From Gammaproteobacteria bacterium (GTDB taxonomy: Bacteria > Pseudomonadota > Gammaproteobacteria > Eutrophobiales > Eutrophobiaceae): a stretch of DNA of 64,000 nucleotides. The stretch is from assembly GCA_004297165.1 (NCBI GenBank), contig SCUJ01000005.1:240947-304946 (forward strand), written 5' to 3'. Made by a program: the position numbers and the translations under genes. Below the pieces are notes generated by a model. It was not told the DNA's origin and searched no databases. It saw nothing but the letters and a program-made list of their open reading frames with translations. Positions 46,690-58,547 of this stretch are shown here, one piece after another. Every line of letters starts with the position of its first letter. The stretch's first letter is position 1.

Positions 46690-49215
46690 TTACTCGTAAC
46701 GCAACGCTTCCATCGGCATGACCGCCGCTGCCTTGCGCGCCGGCAGCCAGCTCCCGCCCAGCATGAACACCACGAGCGCAAGCACGGCCATGGTCAACAC
46801 GATGGGGTCATAAGCGGTCAGGCCGAACAACAGCGACTGGGCGACCCGGCCGAGCGCGAGCGCGGCGACGAGGCCGATGGCGCCGCCGATTGCCGTCAGA
46901 CGCGCGACCTGGATGAGCACGAGCTTGCGCAGCGCCGCGGGTTTCGCGCCGAGCGCGAGACGCAGCCCGAACTCGCGCTTGCGGCTCACGACGTTGAACG
47001 CGAGCACGGCGTAGAGGCCGATCGCCGCCAGCACGGTCGCGAGCCCCGCGAACGTTGCGGACAACAGCGACAGGAAACCGTCCTGCGCCGTATAGGTGTC
47101 GATGTGGCGGCGCAAAGTCGTCACGGCGCTCACCGGGACGTTCGGATCGATGCGCTCAATCGCCTCCGGGATCATGGCGGCGAGCGAGTCGGCGTCGATC
47201 GAGCCGCGTACATAGAAGAATAAGCCTGGAAACTGTGCGTCGAACGGCGGTCGCGGCGTGAAGACCTGCGGTCGCGCCGCATCCTTGATGTCCGCGTACT
47301 TCGCGTCGGCGACCACGCCGATGATCTCGACGGGACCTTGCGGCATGAACGGGCCGTCGAGCCGAAGCACGGCGCCAACGGCGCCGGCGCCGAGATCGAA
47401 CTTGCGCACGAAGCTCTCGTTGACGATCACGACCGCCGGTTCCGGGATGCTGTCGGCATCAGTAAAGTCGCGACCCGCGCGCAGCGGAATGGACACCGTC
47501 CTGAAGAAACCTGGGCTGGCCATCGGATTGGTTTGCGTGATGTTGTCCCCGGCCGTACCCTCCTTGCCGGCCACCGTGACATCGGCGCCTGATGCCATGC
47601 CGTACAGCATCGGGAACGCCACGTACGCGACCGAGGCGATGCCGGGTTGGGCGGCCAGCTCTTCGCGCGTCCGCTTGAGAAATGTATCGAGGCGCTCGCC
47701 CGAGTAACCCGCCAGCAGCGGCGCCACATTGAACGCGACCAGCGAGTCCACATCCATCCCGTAATCGATGTGCGCGACGTTGACCATGCTTTTCGTAAAC
47801 AGTCCCGAGAGGGCGAGCAGCACGAGCGACAGCGCGATCTGCACAACCACCAGGCCATCGCGCAGGCGCGTCAGACCGCGTCCGCCGGGCGACTGCGCGG
47901 ATTGTTCCTTGATCACGCCGCCGGGATTGGCGCGACCGGCCGAGAGGGCGGGCGCGAGGCCGAACAGCAGCACCGTGGCGAGCGTAATCGCCGCCGCAAA
48001 CAGCAGCACCGGCGGGCTCAACTCGACGGCGAATTGCCGGGCGATGTCATCGGGCACCAGCGCGGCGATCGAGCGCAGCGTGGCGCTGGCGACCGGCAGG
48101 CTCGACAGACCGCCGGCGGCGGCAAGCACAACCGATTCGGTGAGCAGTTGCGTCAGCAGCCGCCAGCGGCTTGCCCCGATCGAAGCGCGAATCGCCATCT
48201 CCCCGGAACGCGCCGCGCCGCGCGCAAGCAACAGGTTCGCGACGTTGACGCACGCGATGAGCAGCACGAGCCCGGTCGCGCCGAGCGCGAGTGTCAGCGG
48301 ATCCGTCAGGCGGACCTCCACGTACTCCTGCCCGCGCGCGCCGGGGTCAAGCACGACGCTGCCCTCCAGAAACTGCGCGCGCTGCTGCGCGGAAAGGCCC
48401 AGGAGGTTCGGCGCCTCCACGTCCCGCAGGACCCCGCGATAGAAGGCATTGATCTCGGACTCCGCCGCCGCCATCGATACGCCGGGTTTGAGCCGTGCGA
48501 ACAGCGTGACCCAATAGGCCTGGCGATCCTCGTCGTTGCGCGGCTCCTCGGGCTGCATCAGCCAGCGCAGCGTGAGCGGCACGAATACCTGCGGTCCCCA
48601 GCCGCGCATCGTGCCGGAGAAGCCCTCCGGCGCAACGCCAATGATCGTCAACGGCTGGTTGTTGACCGTGAGCGTCTGGCCGATCACGCCCGGATCGCCG
48701 CCGTACTGGTTCTGCCAGTAGCGGTAACCCAGAACGACCACCCGCGATTCGCCGACGCCCGGCGCATCCTCGGGATCGATCAGACGACCGAGCACCGGCC
48801 GCAGTCGCAACGTGCTGAAATAGTTGCCGGATACGAGCACGGCGTCGTGCAGCGTGGTCTGTTCGCCGGATTTGAGATTCGCGGGAAAGGCGTAATGCGC
48901 CGCGATCCCGGTGAACACGTTCTGCGCAACCTCGAGATCGCGATACATCGGAAAGCTGAACTGCAGATCGCCGCTGCCGACGGCGAGATCGCCCCGGGTG
49001 CTGCCCGGCTTCAAGCCCGGAGACCGCAGACTCACCAGCTCATCGGGCGCCGGCACGGCGACCTCCGCGAGGATCGTCTGATGGATGAGCGAATACATGG
49101 CCGTCACCCCGCCGATGCCGAGCGCGAGCGTCACGATCACGGTGAGGCTGAACGCGGGGTGCATACGCAGCGTGCGCAGGGCGTAGCTGAAATTACGCAA
49201 TAATTCGTCTATCAC
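46690..49215 (-). CDS. ADOP-family ABC permease (array member 2)
   Basis: The 841-residue protein is the longest of the array: MIDELLRNFSYALRTLRMHPAFSLTVIVTLALGIGGVTAMYSLIHQTILAEVAVPAPDEL, core GLVLLIACVNVANLLLARGAARSGEMAIRASIGASRWRL, tail ARKAAAVMPMEALRYE. Its ending and the LLARG core group it with copy 2 (28680) instead of its neighbours. A distinctive loop follows the first periplasmic domain (NLLGLSAQQRAQFLEGSVVLDPGARGQEYVEV). The array therefore mixes at least two subfamilies. Confidence 0.88.
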   Translation of the reverse strand: MIDELLRNFSYALRTLRMHPAFSLTVIVTLALGIGGVTAMYSLIHQTILAEVAVPAPDELVSLRSPGLKPGSTRGDLAVGSGDLQFSFPMYRDLEVAQNVFTGIAAHYAFPANLKSGEQTTLHDAVLVSGNYFSTLRLRPVLGRLIDPEDAPGVGESRVVVLGYRYWQNQYGGDPGVIGQTLTVNNQPLTIIGVAPEGFSGTMRGWGPQVFVPLTLRWLMQPEEPRNDEDRQAYWVTLFARLKPGVSMAAAESEINAFYRGVLRDVEAPNLLGLSAQQRAQFLEGSVVLDPGARGQEYVEVRLTDPLTLALGATGLVLLIACVNVANLLLARGAARSGEMAIRASIGASRWRLLTQLLTESVVLAAAGGLSSLPVASATLRSIAALVPDDIARQFAVELSPPVLLFAAAITLATVLLFGLAPALSAGRANPGGVIKEQSAQSPGGRGLTRLRDGLVVVQIALSLVLLALSGLFTKSMVNVAHIDYGMDVDSLVAFNVAPLLAGYSGERLDTFLKRTREELAAQPGIASVAYVAFPMLYGMASGADVTVAGKEGTAGDNITQTNPMASPGFFRTVSIPLRAGRDFTDADSIPEPAVVIVNESFVRKFDLGAGAVGAVLRLDGPFMPQGPVEIIGVVADAKYADIKDAARPQVFTPRPPFDAQFPGLFFYVRGSIDADSLAAMIPEAIERIDPNVPVSAVTTLRRHIDTYTAQDGFLSLLSATFAGLATVLAAIGLYAVLAFNVVSRKREFGLRLALGAKPAALRKLVLIQVARLTAIGGAIGLVAALALGRVAQSLLFGLTAYDPIVLTMAVLALVVFMLGGSWLPARKAAAVMPMEALRYE

Positions 49216-49284
49216 GGCAGTCGTCCTCCACTTCCAGAAAACTTCACCGGGTCGCCCTCACTCGCATCAGGCAATCTTGACCCG

Positions 49285-51693
49285 TCAGTCCCGCCGCAGC
49301 GCGGTGACCGGATCGACCTGCCCGGCGCGCAGCGCGGGCACGAGCGATGCCCCCGCGCACGCCGCGATGACCAGGAGCAGGCTGGCGCCGTAGGCAAGCG
49401 GATCGAACAGGCGCACCGTCTGTCCGATCAGCTCCGCCGCCGGCGTCGCGAGCAGCAGTGCGCCGAGCGCCGCCGCCAGGCCGCCGCCGAGCAGCAGGCC
49501 AATGCCGACGGGGCGAATCGACTGCGCCAGCGCGAGCGCGCTGATGCGATAGCGCGTCGCGCCGAGCGCGATCCGCACGCCGATCTCGCGGGTGCGTTGC
49601 GCGACGAGATACGTGAGCACGCTGAACAATCCGGACAACGTCAGCACGAGCGCCAGAGCCCCGAGCGCCAGCGTCAGCCAGAACGGTATCTCGAGCAGCG
49701 TCGCTTCCATGCGCGCGAGCTCCTGCAGCGGAACGATTTCGCCGATGGCCGGATCGATCGTCGCCAGCCGCTCGCGAAGTCCGCGGACCACGATCGCGGG
49801 ATCGCCGCGCACCCGCAGCGCCAGCGACGTGCCGGCGGTCTCGGTGGTGGCCTGCAGATAAACGTCCGGTCCCGCCAGCAAGGTTGCGCCGCCAACCCGA
49901 AAACCCGCCACGTCCCGCGCGACGCCAATGACGACGGCGGCGCCGGTAAACCGCGGCATCTGCGCAGGCGCAACGGGCGCTCCTTCCGCCTCGTTCGGGT
50001 CTGGTTCGAGCCGCAGTTCCTGCCCGAGCGGATCGCGCCCCGGCCACAGTGCCTGGGCCATGCGTTCCGACACAACCGCGACCGGCGCGCCTCGCTCATC
50101 CGGCGTGAACAGGCGCCCGCGCATGACCGCGACGCCGAGGATGTCGAAGTACTCCGGCGACACCCACCGGTAGGTGGCGGCGCTCTTGCCCGCCGCCGTT
50201 CCGGCGAGCGCGCGCAGCGCGGCTGGCGACATCGCCGCCAGCGCGGCGACCTCCGGATCAGCGCGGACGGCATCGAGTATCGAGTCGCGCGCCTGCTCGT
50301 TGCCGATCCCGAGAAAGACGGTGTCGGCGATGCGTACTCCGGGGTCGTTTGACGCCGCCCGCCAACTGCTGCGCAGAAAAATCGCGGCGCAGATGAGGAG
50401 CAGCACCGAACCCGTCACCTGCAGCGCGATCAGCATGTTGCGGGCGCGGCCGGGCCGGACGTCGTGCGTCACCGCGCCGTGCATCGCCTGCGCCAGCTCC
50501 ACGCGCGTCGCCCGCAACGCCGGTACGAGGGCGAAGCACAGCGTCGAGGCGATCGCGGCGGCGACCAGAAACAGCACGACGCGCCAATCCGCCGGCATCA
50601 GCGCGAGGCGGATGTCGCCCAAGCCGGTCATCGCCGACGTGACATAGTTAACGACCGAGGCGAGGACCAGCCGCGATACGCCAAAGCCGAACGCGGCGGC
50701 TGCAAGCGCCAACACCAGGCTCTCGGTGAGCAACTGCCGCACGATGCGCCGCCGCGACGCGCCGATCGCGAACCGGATGCCGATCTCGCGCTGGCGGGCG
50801 ACTCCGCGCGCGAACAACAGGTTGGCGACGTTCGCGCAACCGATCAACAAAATGAGTCCGAAGGCGAAGAACAGCGGCAGAAACGTCAGCATAGTGTCGA
50901 CCGACAGCGGGACCTTCCCCTGCCGCGGCTCAATCACGAGGCTCGCGGCGGGGCGTGCGCCTGTAGTCTCGGCCGATCGCCGCAGGTCCCATGCGTCGAG
51001 TCGCGCCAGCGCTTCGCCATGCGACATGCCGGGGCGCAGTCGCCCGACGATATCGACCGGCAGGGCGCCGTCGGCGCCGCGACCAAGGTCACCGGCGAGC
51101 GCGAGCGGCATCCAGAAGTCCGGCGGGTCGATGCCGAGGCCGCGAAAACCTGCCGGCATCACGCCGAGCACATCGAAGGTCATCTCGTTGACCCGGACCG
51201 TCCGCCCGATGATGCCCGGATCGCCCGCGAAATAGCGCTGCCACGCCCGCTGACCGAGCACGAGGACGCGGTTGCCGGCGAGATCGTCCGCCGCGGTGAA
51301 CGTGCGTCCGAGCGCCGCGCTCACCCCGAGCACCTGGAAGAAGTTGCCGGTCACGAGCGGGCCTTCCATGCGCTGGCCGTCGATCCAGCGATCGATCTGG
51401 GGTCCCAGCGCAATGGCATCGGTAAATATTTCGGTCTCGCGGAGCAAGGCGTCGTATGCGTCCTGCGTGAACGGCTCGGCCTCTGCGGTCGCCGTGGGCT
51501 GGCGGCGCACCGCGAACAGCTCGTGGGGATCCCTTACCTCATCCGCGCGGAAGATGTAGGCATTGAAGATCGTGAACACCGCGGCCACGAGTCCAAGACC
51601 AAGTCCCAGGGTCAGAATCACCGTGCAGGCAACGCCCGGGGTCTGTGCCAGGGTGCGGACCGCATAGCGAAGGTCGTATAGCAGCTTATCCAT
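49285..51693 (-). CDS. ADOP-family ABC permease (array member 1)
   Basis: The 802-residue permease is the first after the ATPase gene, with a 9-bp gap. It starts MDKLLYDLRYAVRTLAQTPGVACTVILTLGLGLGLVAAVFTIFNAYIFRADEVRDP. Its core is [41 protein letters not shown] and its tail is VPALRAGQVDPVTALRRD. It lacks the PLPYP-D motif after the first helix that most copies share and is the most divergent member. A 69-bp gap follows before the next gene, the largest gap between permeases of the array. Confidence 0.87.
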   Translation of the reverse strand: MDKLLYDLRYAVRTLAQTPGVACTVILTLGLGLGLVAAVFTIFNAYIFRADEVRDPHELFAVRRQPTATAEAEPFTQDAYDALLRETEIFTDAIALGPQIDRWIDGQRMEGPLVTGNFFQVLGVSAALGRTFTAADDLAGNRVLVLGQRAWQRYFAGDPGIIGRTVRVNEMTFDVLGVMPAGFRGLGIDPPDFWMPLALAGDLGRGADGALPVDIVGRLRPGMSHGEALARLDAWDLRRSAETTGARPAASLVIEPRQGKVPLSVDTMLTFLPLFFAFGLILLIGCANVANLLFARGVARQREIGIRFAIGASRRRIVRQLLTESLVLALAAAAFGFGVSRLVLASVVNYVTSAMTGLGDIRLALMPADWRVVLFLVAAAIASTLCFALVPALRATRVELAQAMHGAVTHDVRPGRARNMLIALQVTGSVLLLICAAIFLRSSWRAASNDPGVRIADTVFLGIGNEQARDSILDAVRADPEVAALAAMSPAALRALAGTAAGKSAATYRWVSPEYFDILGVAVMRGRLFTPDERGAPVAVVSERMAQALWPGRDPLGQELRLEPDPNEAEGAPVAPAQMPRFTGAAVVIGVARDVAGFRVGGATLLAGPDVYLQATTETAGTSLALRVRGDPAIVVRGLRERLATIDPAIGEIVPLQELARMEATLLEIPFWLTLALGALALVLTLSGLFSVLTYLVAQRTREIGVRIALGATRYRISALALAQSIRPVGIGLLLGGGLAAALGALLLATPAAELIGQTVRLFDPLAYGASLLLVIAACAGASLVPALRAGQVDPVTALRRD

Positions 51694-51702
51694 GACCCGC
51701 GC

Positions 51703-52464
51703 CTAGGCAGTCCGCCCGCCCCGGGCATGATCGGCGATGCGGCGATCCTCTTCCTCGCGCAGCCGGTTGAGCGTCTCCTCATCCACGATGCGGCCGTCGA
51801 ACATGTGGATCGAGCAGTCCGCGTATGCCGAATAGCGCGGGTCATGGGTGACCATGCAGATGGTCGCGCCGCCTGAGTGCAACTCGGACAACAGCCCCAT
51901 CACCGCTTCGCCATTCTTGGAATCGAGATTGCCGGTCGGCTCATCGGCCAGCAGGATCGACGGTTTGCCGACCAGCGCGCGGGCCACGGCGACGCGCTGC
52001 TGCTGGCCGCCGGAGAGCTGCGCCGGATAGTGCCGGATCCGGTGCGCCATGCGCACGCGCTCCAGCGCCTCATGCACGCGCTCCTTGCGCTCCTGCTTCG
52101 AGATCCCCGAGCGGTAGGTCAGCGGCAGCTCGACGTTTTCGAACACCGTGAGATCGCCGATCAGATTGAACGCCTGGAAGATGAAACCGATCTCGCGGTT
52201 GCGGATGTGCGCGCGCTGGGCGTTATCCAGACTCTCGACCGGCTCGCCGTTCAGCAGGTAGCGTCCACCGCTCGGCGTATCGAGCATGCCAAGGATCGAC
52301 AGGAGGGTCGATTTGCCGCTGCCGGATGGACCTTCGATGGCGACATAGTCGCCCTGGGCAATATCGAAGTGGACGCCGGAGAGGGCGTGCGTCTCGACTT
52401 CGTCGGTGAAGAACACCTTCTTCAGGTCTACGAGGTGGATCAGCGAGCGGTTGGTTTCATTCAT
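51703..52464 (-). CDS. MacB/LolD-type ABC ATPase of the permease array
   Basis: The start at MNETNRSLIHLVDLKKVFF (ATG 52464) gives 253 residues. Motifs: Walker [17 protein letters not shown]-loop IFQAFNLIGDLTVFEN, signature LSGGQQQRVAVARA, Walker B and D-loop ILLADEPTGNLDSKNG, switch His VTHDPRY. All catalytic motifs are intact. It is the only ATPase gene in an operon with six permeases, so it presumably serves several of them and perhaps copy 1 as well. Genes: adaptor 59 bp upstream, permease 9 bp downstream. Confidence 0.92.
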   Translation of the reverse strand: MNETNRSLIHLVDLKKVFFTDEVETHALSGVHFDIAQGDYVAIEGPSGSGKSTLLSILGMLDTPSGGRYLLNGEPVESLDNAQRAHIRNREIGFIFQAFNLIGDLTVFENVELPLTYRSGISKQERKERVHEALERVRMAHRIRHYPAQLSGGQQQRVAVARALVGKPSILLADEPTGNLDSKNGEAVMGLLSELHSGGATICMVTHDPRYSAYADCSIHMFDGRIVDEETLNRLREEEDRRIADHARGGRTA

Positions 52465-52523
52465 GACTGTCGGTCCTGTATGAGATTTCAAAGAGATTGG
52501 TCGTAGCATGGCCTCGGCGTCCG

Positions 52524-53777
52524 TTAATCCAGGCGCAATTTATCGTAGTCGCCCCAGGCCGTGGTGTCGGAGAGGATTACCTCGTCGCCTGGCGCAAGGC
52601 CCTGTTTGATCTCGACCGCGTTCACCGAGGTGCGGCCGATCTGTACCGGCACGCGCAGCGCATAACGGCCGCCGTCGACGAGTTTGAACAGGCCGATGGT
52701 CGAGTCAGGCTGGCCGTAGACCGGACGGCCGGTATAGACCACGTCATCCAGGCGCTCAATCTCGATCGTGCCATCGACGGAGAGATCCGGCCGGGCGCCG
52801 CGCGGCAGCTCGCCGGTGATCTCGACATCGACCTGCACAGTCCCCTCCTGCACGGCCGGATCGATGCGCGCAACGCGGCCCGCGACGACCCCGTTGCGGG
52901 TATCGACGGCGACCTGCTGCCCGACCTGCACATCGCGGGCCTGCGTCTCCGGGACGCGCAATTCCGCCTGCAACTCATCCGGCCGGGCGACCCGTGCGAT
53001 GTTCGCGCCGATCGCGACGCGCTGGCCGACCTCGATCAGCAGCTCCTGGAGCACGCCGCCGAGACCAGCGCGCACCTCCAGAGTGCGGACCTGTTCCTCG
53101 CGCCGCGCCAGGGCGTTTTGCGAGAGTTCCAGACGCGATCGCTGCGAACTTATCTGGGCCTCCATCAGTCCCGCGAACTGATCGAGACGCTCGTTTTCTA
53201 TATCCAGCCGCAACTTTAGTTGTTCCTCCAGCAACAGCGACCGTTTGTACTGGATCTCCGGAACCACGCCCTGCTTCGCGAGGTCCCGCTCCGCTTCCGC
53301 TTGCAGACGCGCGCTCTCGTACTCGGCGCGCGCCACGCCCACGGCGGCGCGCTTGTCGAGCTGCTGGCTCTTGAGCTGCAATTTCGCATCCGCGAATTCC
53401 GCCTCCGCCGCCTCGAGCGCGAAGCGGGCCTCGTCCCGCTGTTGCAGGAGGTCGTTGTTGGACATCTCCACCAGGATCGTTTGTTCATCCACGATCGCGC
53501 CCGGCCGCACCAGGATGCGTTCGACGCGGCCGTCCGTCTGCGCCACGATCCAGCGGATCTCACGCGGCACGAGCGTGCCTGTCCCCCGCACCTGGCGCAG
53601 CAGTTCCCCCTGGCGCACCGTATCCACCCACACGGAGGAACGGGGGACGGAAGGCACCGCCTTCTCCAGGGTGGCGATCCAGGCGGACAGGATGACCGCG
53701 AGCACCAGAATGCCGCCGCCGATCAGCGATTGGCGGATGATTTTTTTGCGTCTGAGTTCGGGGCGCGGGATATCCAT
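52524..53777 (-). CDS. HlyD/MacA-type periplasmic adaptor
   Basis: From the ATG at 53777 (MDIPRPELRRKKIIRQ, then a membrane anchor GGGILVLAVILSAWI) the protein has 417 residues. A lipoyl-like half (GTLVPREIRWIVAQTDGRVERILVRPGAIVDEQTILVEM) is followed by a long coiled coil (about residues 105-225). The second lipoyl half is VRAGLGGVLQELLIEVGQRVAIGANIARVA, and beta-barrel/membrane-proximal domains end the protein. It bridges an inner-membrane MacB-type pump to an outer-membrane channel; no tolC-like gene is in the window. It is the first gene of the operon. The predicted sigma-54 transcript begins only about two bases before this ATG, so its mRNA would be leaderless. Confidence 0.9.
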   Translation of the reverse strand: MDIPRPELRRKKIIRQSLIGGGILVLAVILSAWIATLEKAVPSVPRSSVWVDTVRQGELLRQVRGTGTLVPREIRWIVAQTDGRVERILVRPGAIVDEQTILVEMSNNDLLQQRDEARFALEAAEAEFADAKLQLKSQQLDKRAAVGVARAEYESARLQAEAERDLAKQGVVPEIQYKRSLLLEEQLKLRLDIENERLDQFAGLMEAQISSQRSRLELSQNALARREEQVRTLEVRAGLGGVLQELLIEVGQRVAIGANIARVARPDELQAELRVPETQARDVQVGQQVAVDTRNGVVAGRVARIDPAVQEGTVQVDVEITGELPRGARPDLSVDGTIEIERLDDVVYTGRPVYGQPDSTIGLFKLVDGGRYALRVPVQIGRTSVNAVEIKQGLAPGDEVILSDTTAWGDYDKLRLD

Positions 53778-53789
53778 GGACTGGATAGT

Positions 53790-53805
53790 TGCAAGGCGTG
53801 TGCCA
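53790..53805 (-). promoter_or_regulatory. Sigma-54 promoter of the ten-gene export operon
   Basis: On the minus strand this reads TGGCACACGCCTTGCA, an exact match to TGGCAC-N5-TTGCA. The predicted transcription start is near 53779, almost at the adaptor start codon (53777). A perfect TCCCG-N4-CGGGA repeat is centred about 129 bp upstream. Confidence 0.82.
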
Positions 53806-53901
53806 GCCGGGTACAACGCCTAACCGATTGAATCGATTGGCTTGATGCGGTTAAGGCACAGTCTTCATGCGGGCCTCCTTTCCCACAATCAGGAATCCTG
53901 G

Positions 53902-53915
53902 TCCCGCGAGCGGGA
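53902..53915. promoter_or_regulatory. Candidate activator (enhancer) site for the export operon
   Basis: TCCCG-CGAG-CGGGA is a perfect inverted repeat with the same arms and spacing as the one at 32009-32022, and nearly the same distance from its sigma-54 promoter (about 129 versus 128 bp). It lies just after the stop codon of the PfkB-family kinase gene. The likely ligand is the response regulator encoded at 16380-17744. Confidence 0.62.
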
Positions 53916-53931
53916 AAAAGTGAAGGTGCGA

Positions 53932-54864
53932 TTAAAACCGGTAGCCGAAGTTTTCCGCGAAGCGATCGGCGAATTCCGCCGGACTGAATTTATGATTCTG
54001 GGTGCCATGCGTTTCGATCTTGAAGGCGCCCATCAGGGAGGCGATGCGGCCGGTGGTGGCGAGATCCAGATCGTTCATCAACCCGTACAACAAACCGGCC
54101 CGGTAGGCGTCCCCGCACCCGGTCGGGTCCTGCACCCTGGCCGCCTTTGCCGGCGGGATCTCGATCTCCGATTCGCGCGTGACGATGAGCGAACCCTTGG
54201 CGCCGCGCGTGACGATCAGCGCCCTGACCTTGGCGGCGATCTCGGCGGCGGTGAGTCCGGTGCGTTCCTGCAGCAGTTCCCATTCGTAATCGTTCAGGCA
54301 GACCCAGGCGGCCTGCTTGACGAACTGGAGCAGGTCCGACCCGTCGAACATCGGCATGCCCTGGCCTGGATCGAAGATGAAGGGGATGCCGGCCTCGGCG
54401 AATTGTTGCGCGTGCTGGATCATGCCATCGCGTCCGTCCGGCGAGACGATGCCGAGCGTGATGCCGGCGGCGTCCGTCACCTTGTTGTGATGCGAACACG
54501 CCATGGCCCCGGGGTGAAAGGCCGTGATCTGGTTGTCGTCGAGATCGGTGGTGATATAGGCCTGCGCCGTGAAATGCCCGGCCACCTGGGTCACGTGCTG
54601 CCGGCTGATCTCGTGGGCGTCCATCCAGCGGGCATAGGGCGTGAAATCCTGGCCAACAGCACCCATGGGCAGCCCCGCCCCGCCCAGTAATTTGAGGCTG
54701 TAGGAGATGTTGCCCGCGCAGCCGCCGAATTCGCGGCGCAATTCCGGGACCATGAAGGAGACGTTAAGGATATGAACCTTCTCTGGCAGGATGTGGTTCT
54801 TGAAGTGATCGGGGAAGACCATGATGTTGTCGAAGGCAAAGGAACCACAAATCAGTGCGGACAT
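53932..54864 (-). CDS. PfkB-family carbohydrate/nucleoside kinase (adenosine-kinase-like)
   Basis: The 310-residue cytosolic kinase belongs to the ribokinase/PfkB superfamily. Visible are the N-terminal SALICGSFAFDNIMVFPDHF and the GG motif FGGCAGNISYSLKLLGG. The C-terminal catalytic signature is DPTGCGDAYRAGLLYG, with catalytic Asp in the GCGD position (Cys where Ala is usual). The N-terminal pattern resembles bacterial adenosine-kinase-like members, but the substrate is not certain. It has no obvious operon partner. The export-operon enhancer site lies just downstream, and a low-complexity tract separates it from uvrA. Confidence 0.85.
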   Translation of the reverse strand: MSALICGSFAFDNIMVFPDHFKNHILPEKVHILNVSFMVPELRREFGGCAGNISYSLKLLGGAGLPMGAVGQDFTPYARWMDAHEISRQHVTQVAGHFTAQAYITTDLDDNQITAFHPGAMACSHHNKVTDAAGITLGIVSPDGRDGMIQHAQQFAEAGIPFIFDPGQGMPMFDGSDLLQFVKQAAWVCLNDYEWELLQERTGLTAAEIAAKVRALIVTRGAKGSLIVTRESEIEIPPAKAARVQDPTGCGDAYRAGLLYGLMNDLDLATTGRIASLMGAFKIETHGTQNHKFSPAEFADRFAENFGYRF

Positions 54865-54981
54865 GAAATTAATTACTCCGGGATCTTATTAATTAGTTTG
54901 CTGCGAGAAAGTATATATGACTTTTGATTGATGATTGAGGATCGCTGATTGCTGATTATTCGAAATGTAACAATTTCAACC

Positions 54982-55055
54982 TCTAACCCCCTAACCCCTA
55001 TCCCCTATCCCCTATTCCCTATTCCCTATTCCCTATTCCCTATTCCCTATTCCCC
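54982..55055. repeat. 7-bp tandem repeat (CCCTATT) between uvrA and the kinase gene
   Basis: The tract starts with CCCCTAACCCC-like units and becomes regular CCCTATT heptamers up to the uvrA stop codon. To its left (about 54921-54958) lies a second simple stretch rich in TGATTG/GCTGATT. Together these fill the 190-bp gap. The heptameric period equals that of the lgt-thyA tract at 3661-3757. Such tracts could be length-variable. Confidence 0.85.
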
Positions 55056-55056
55056 A

Positions 55057-57888
<2,832 letters not shown>

Positions 57889-57995
57889 AGTACGAACCGT
57901 CTCATCTTCTGTTTCGCCGAACCCGGCGGAACCTGTTAATATAAAATCTCCCGGCAGCGCAAAGCAAAGAATATTCACTTTTTGGAGGAGCAATC

Positions 57996-58472
57996 ATGGC
58001 TCGTGGAATAAACAAGGTCATACTGGTAGGCAACCTCGGCAATGACCCGGACGTTCGTTATACCGCCAGCGGAGCGGCGGTCGCCAATGTTTCAATCGCC
58101 ACCACCGATTCCTGGAAGGACAAGGAGAGCGGGGAAATGCAGGATCGGACCGAATGGCACAAGGTGGTGTTTTTCGGCCGGCTCGCCGAGATCGTCGCGG
58201 AATACCTGAAAAAAGGTTCGCAGGTCTACGTCGAAGGCCGTTTGCAGACCCGCAAATGGCAGGACAAGGAAGGCCATGACCGCTATACCACCGAGATCGT
58301 GGCCGGCGAGATGCAGATGCTGGGCGGCCGCGGCGGCAGCGGCGGTGGCGGTGGCGGCAATCAGACGCAGGATTCGTCGTCAGAAGATGGTCAGACCCGC
58401 GGCGGCGGCAACAACAAGCGGCAAAGCAAACCGCCCGCCGAGGATTTCGTGGATGACGATATCCCGTTCTAG
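57996..58472 (+). CDS. ssb: Single-stranded DNA-binding protein
   Basis: The 158-residue protein has an OB-fold (residues 1-110: [40 protein letters not shown]...[40 protein letters not shown]). A Gly/Gln-rich flexible linker leads to the conserved acidic tip DDDIPF, which recruits repair and replication partners. It forms tetramers on ssDNA in the family. GGAGGAG lies before the ATG. It is divergent from uvrA, and a strong terminator follows. Confidence 0.97.
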   Translation: MARGINKVILVGNLGNDPDVRYTASGAAVANVSIATTDSWKDKESGEMQDRTEWHKVVFFGRLAEIVAEYLKKGSQVYVEGRLQTRKWQDKEGHDRYTTEIVAGEMQMLGGRGGSGGGGGGNQTQDSSSEDGQTRGGGNNKRQSKPPAEDFVDDDIPF

Positions 58473-58486
58473 GAATCTCTGACTAA

Positions 58487-58515
58487 AAACCCCTCGCCTT
58501 CAAGGCGAGGGGTTT
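58487..58515 (+). terminator. Rho-independent terminator of ssb
   Basis: AAACCCCTCGCC (58487-58498) pairs with GGCGAGGGGTTT (58504-58515) around a TTCAA loop, followed by ATATTTTAT. The stem is 12 bp and its A/T ends make it usable in both directions. It begins 15 bp after the ssb stop codon. Confidence 0.85.
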
Positions 58516-58547
58516 ATATTTTATCGGCTGCAAGCCGACTAAATAAT

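Noticed and set aside
47647..49203. Long plus-strand frame of 518 codons (similar ones at 36891-38438, 50464-51681, 16254-17564)
   Set aside because: These lie opposite real genes, have Arg/Gln/His-rich unnatural composition and no domains. They are antisense shadows caused by high GC.
57889..57995. LexA box between uvrA and ssb
   Set aside because: Only a CTGT half-site is present; the matching ACAG at the right spacing is missing.
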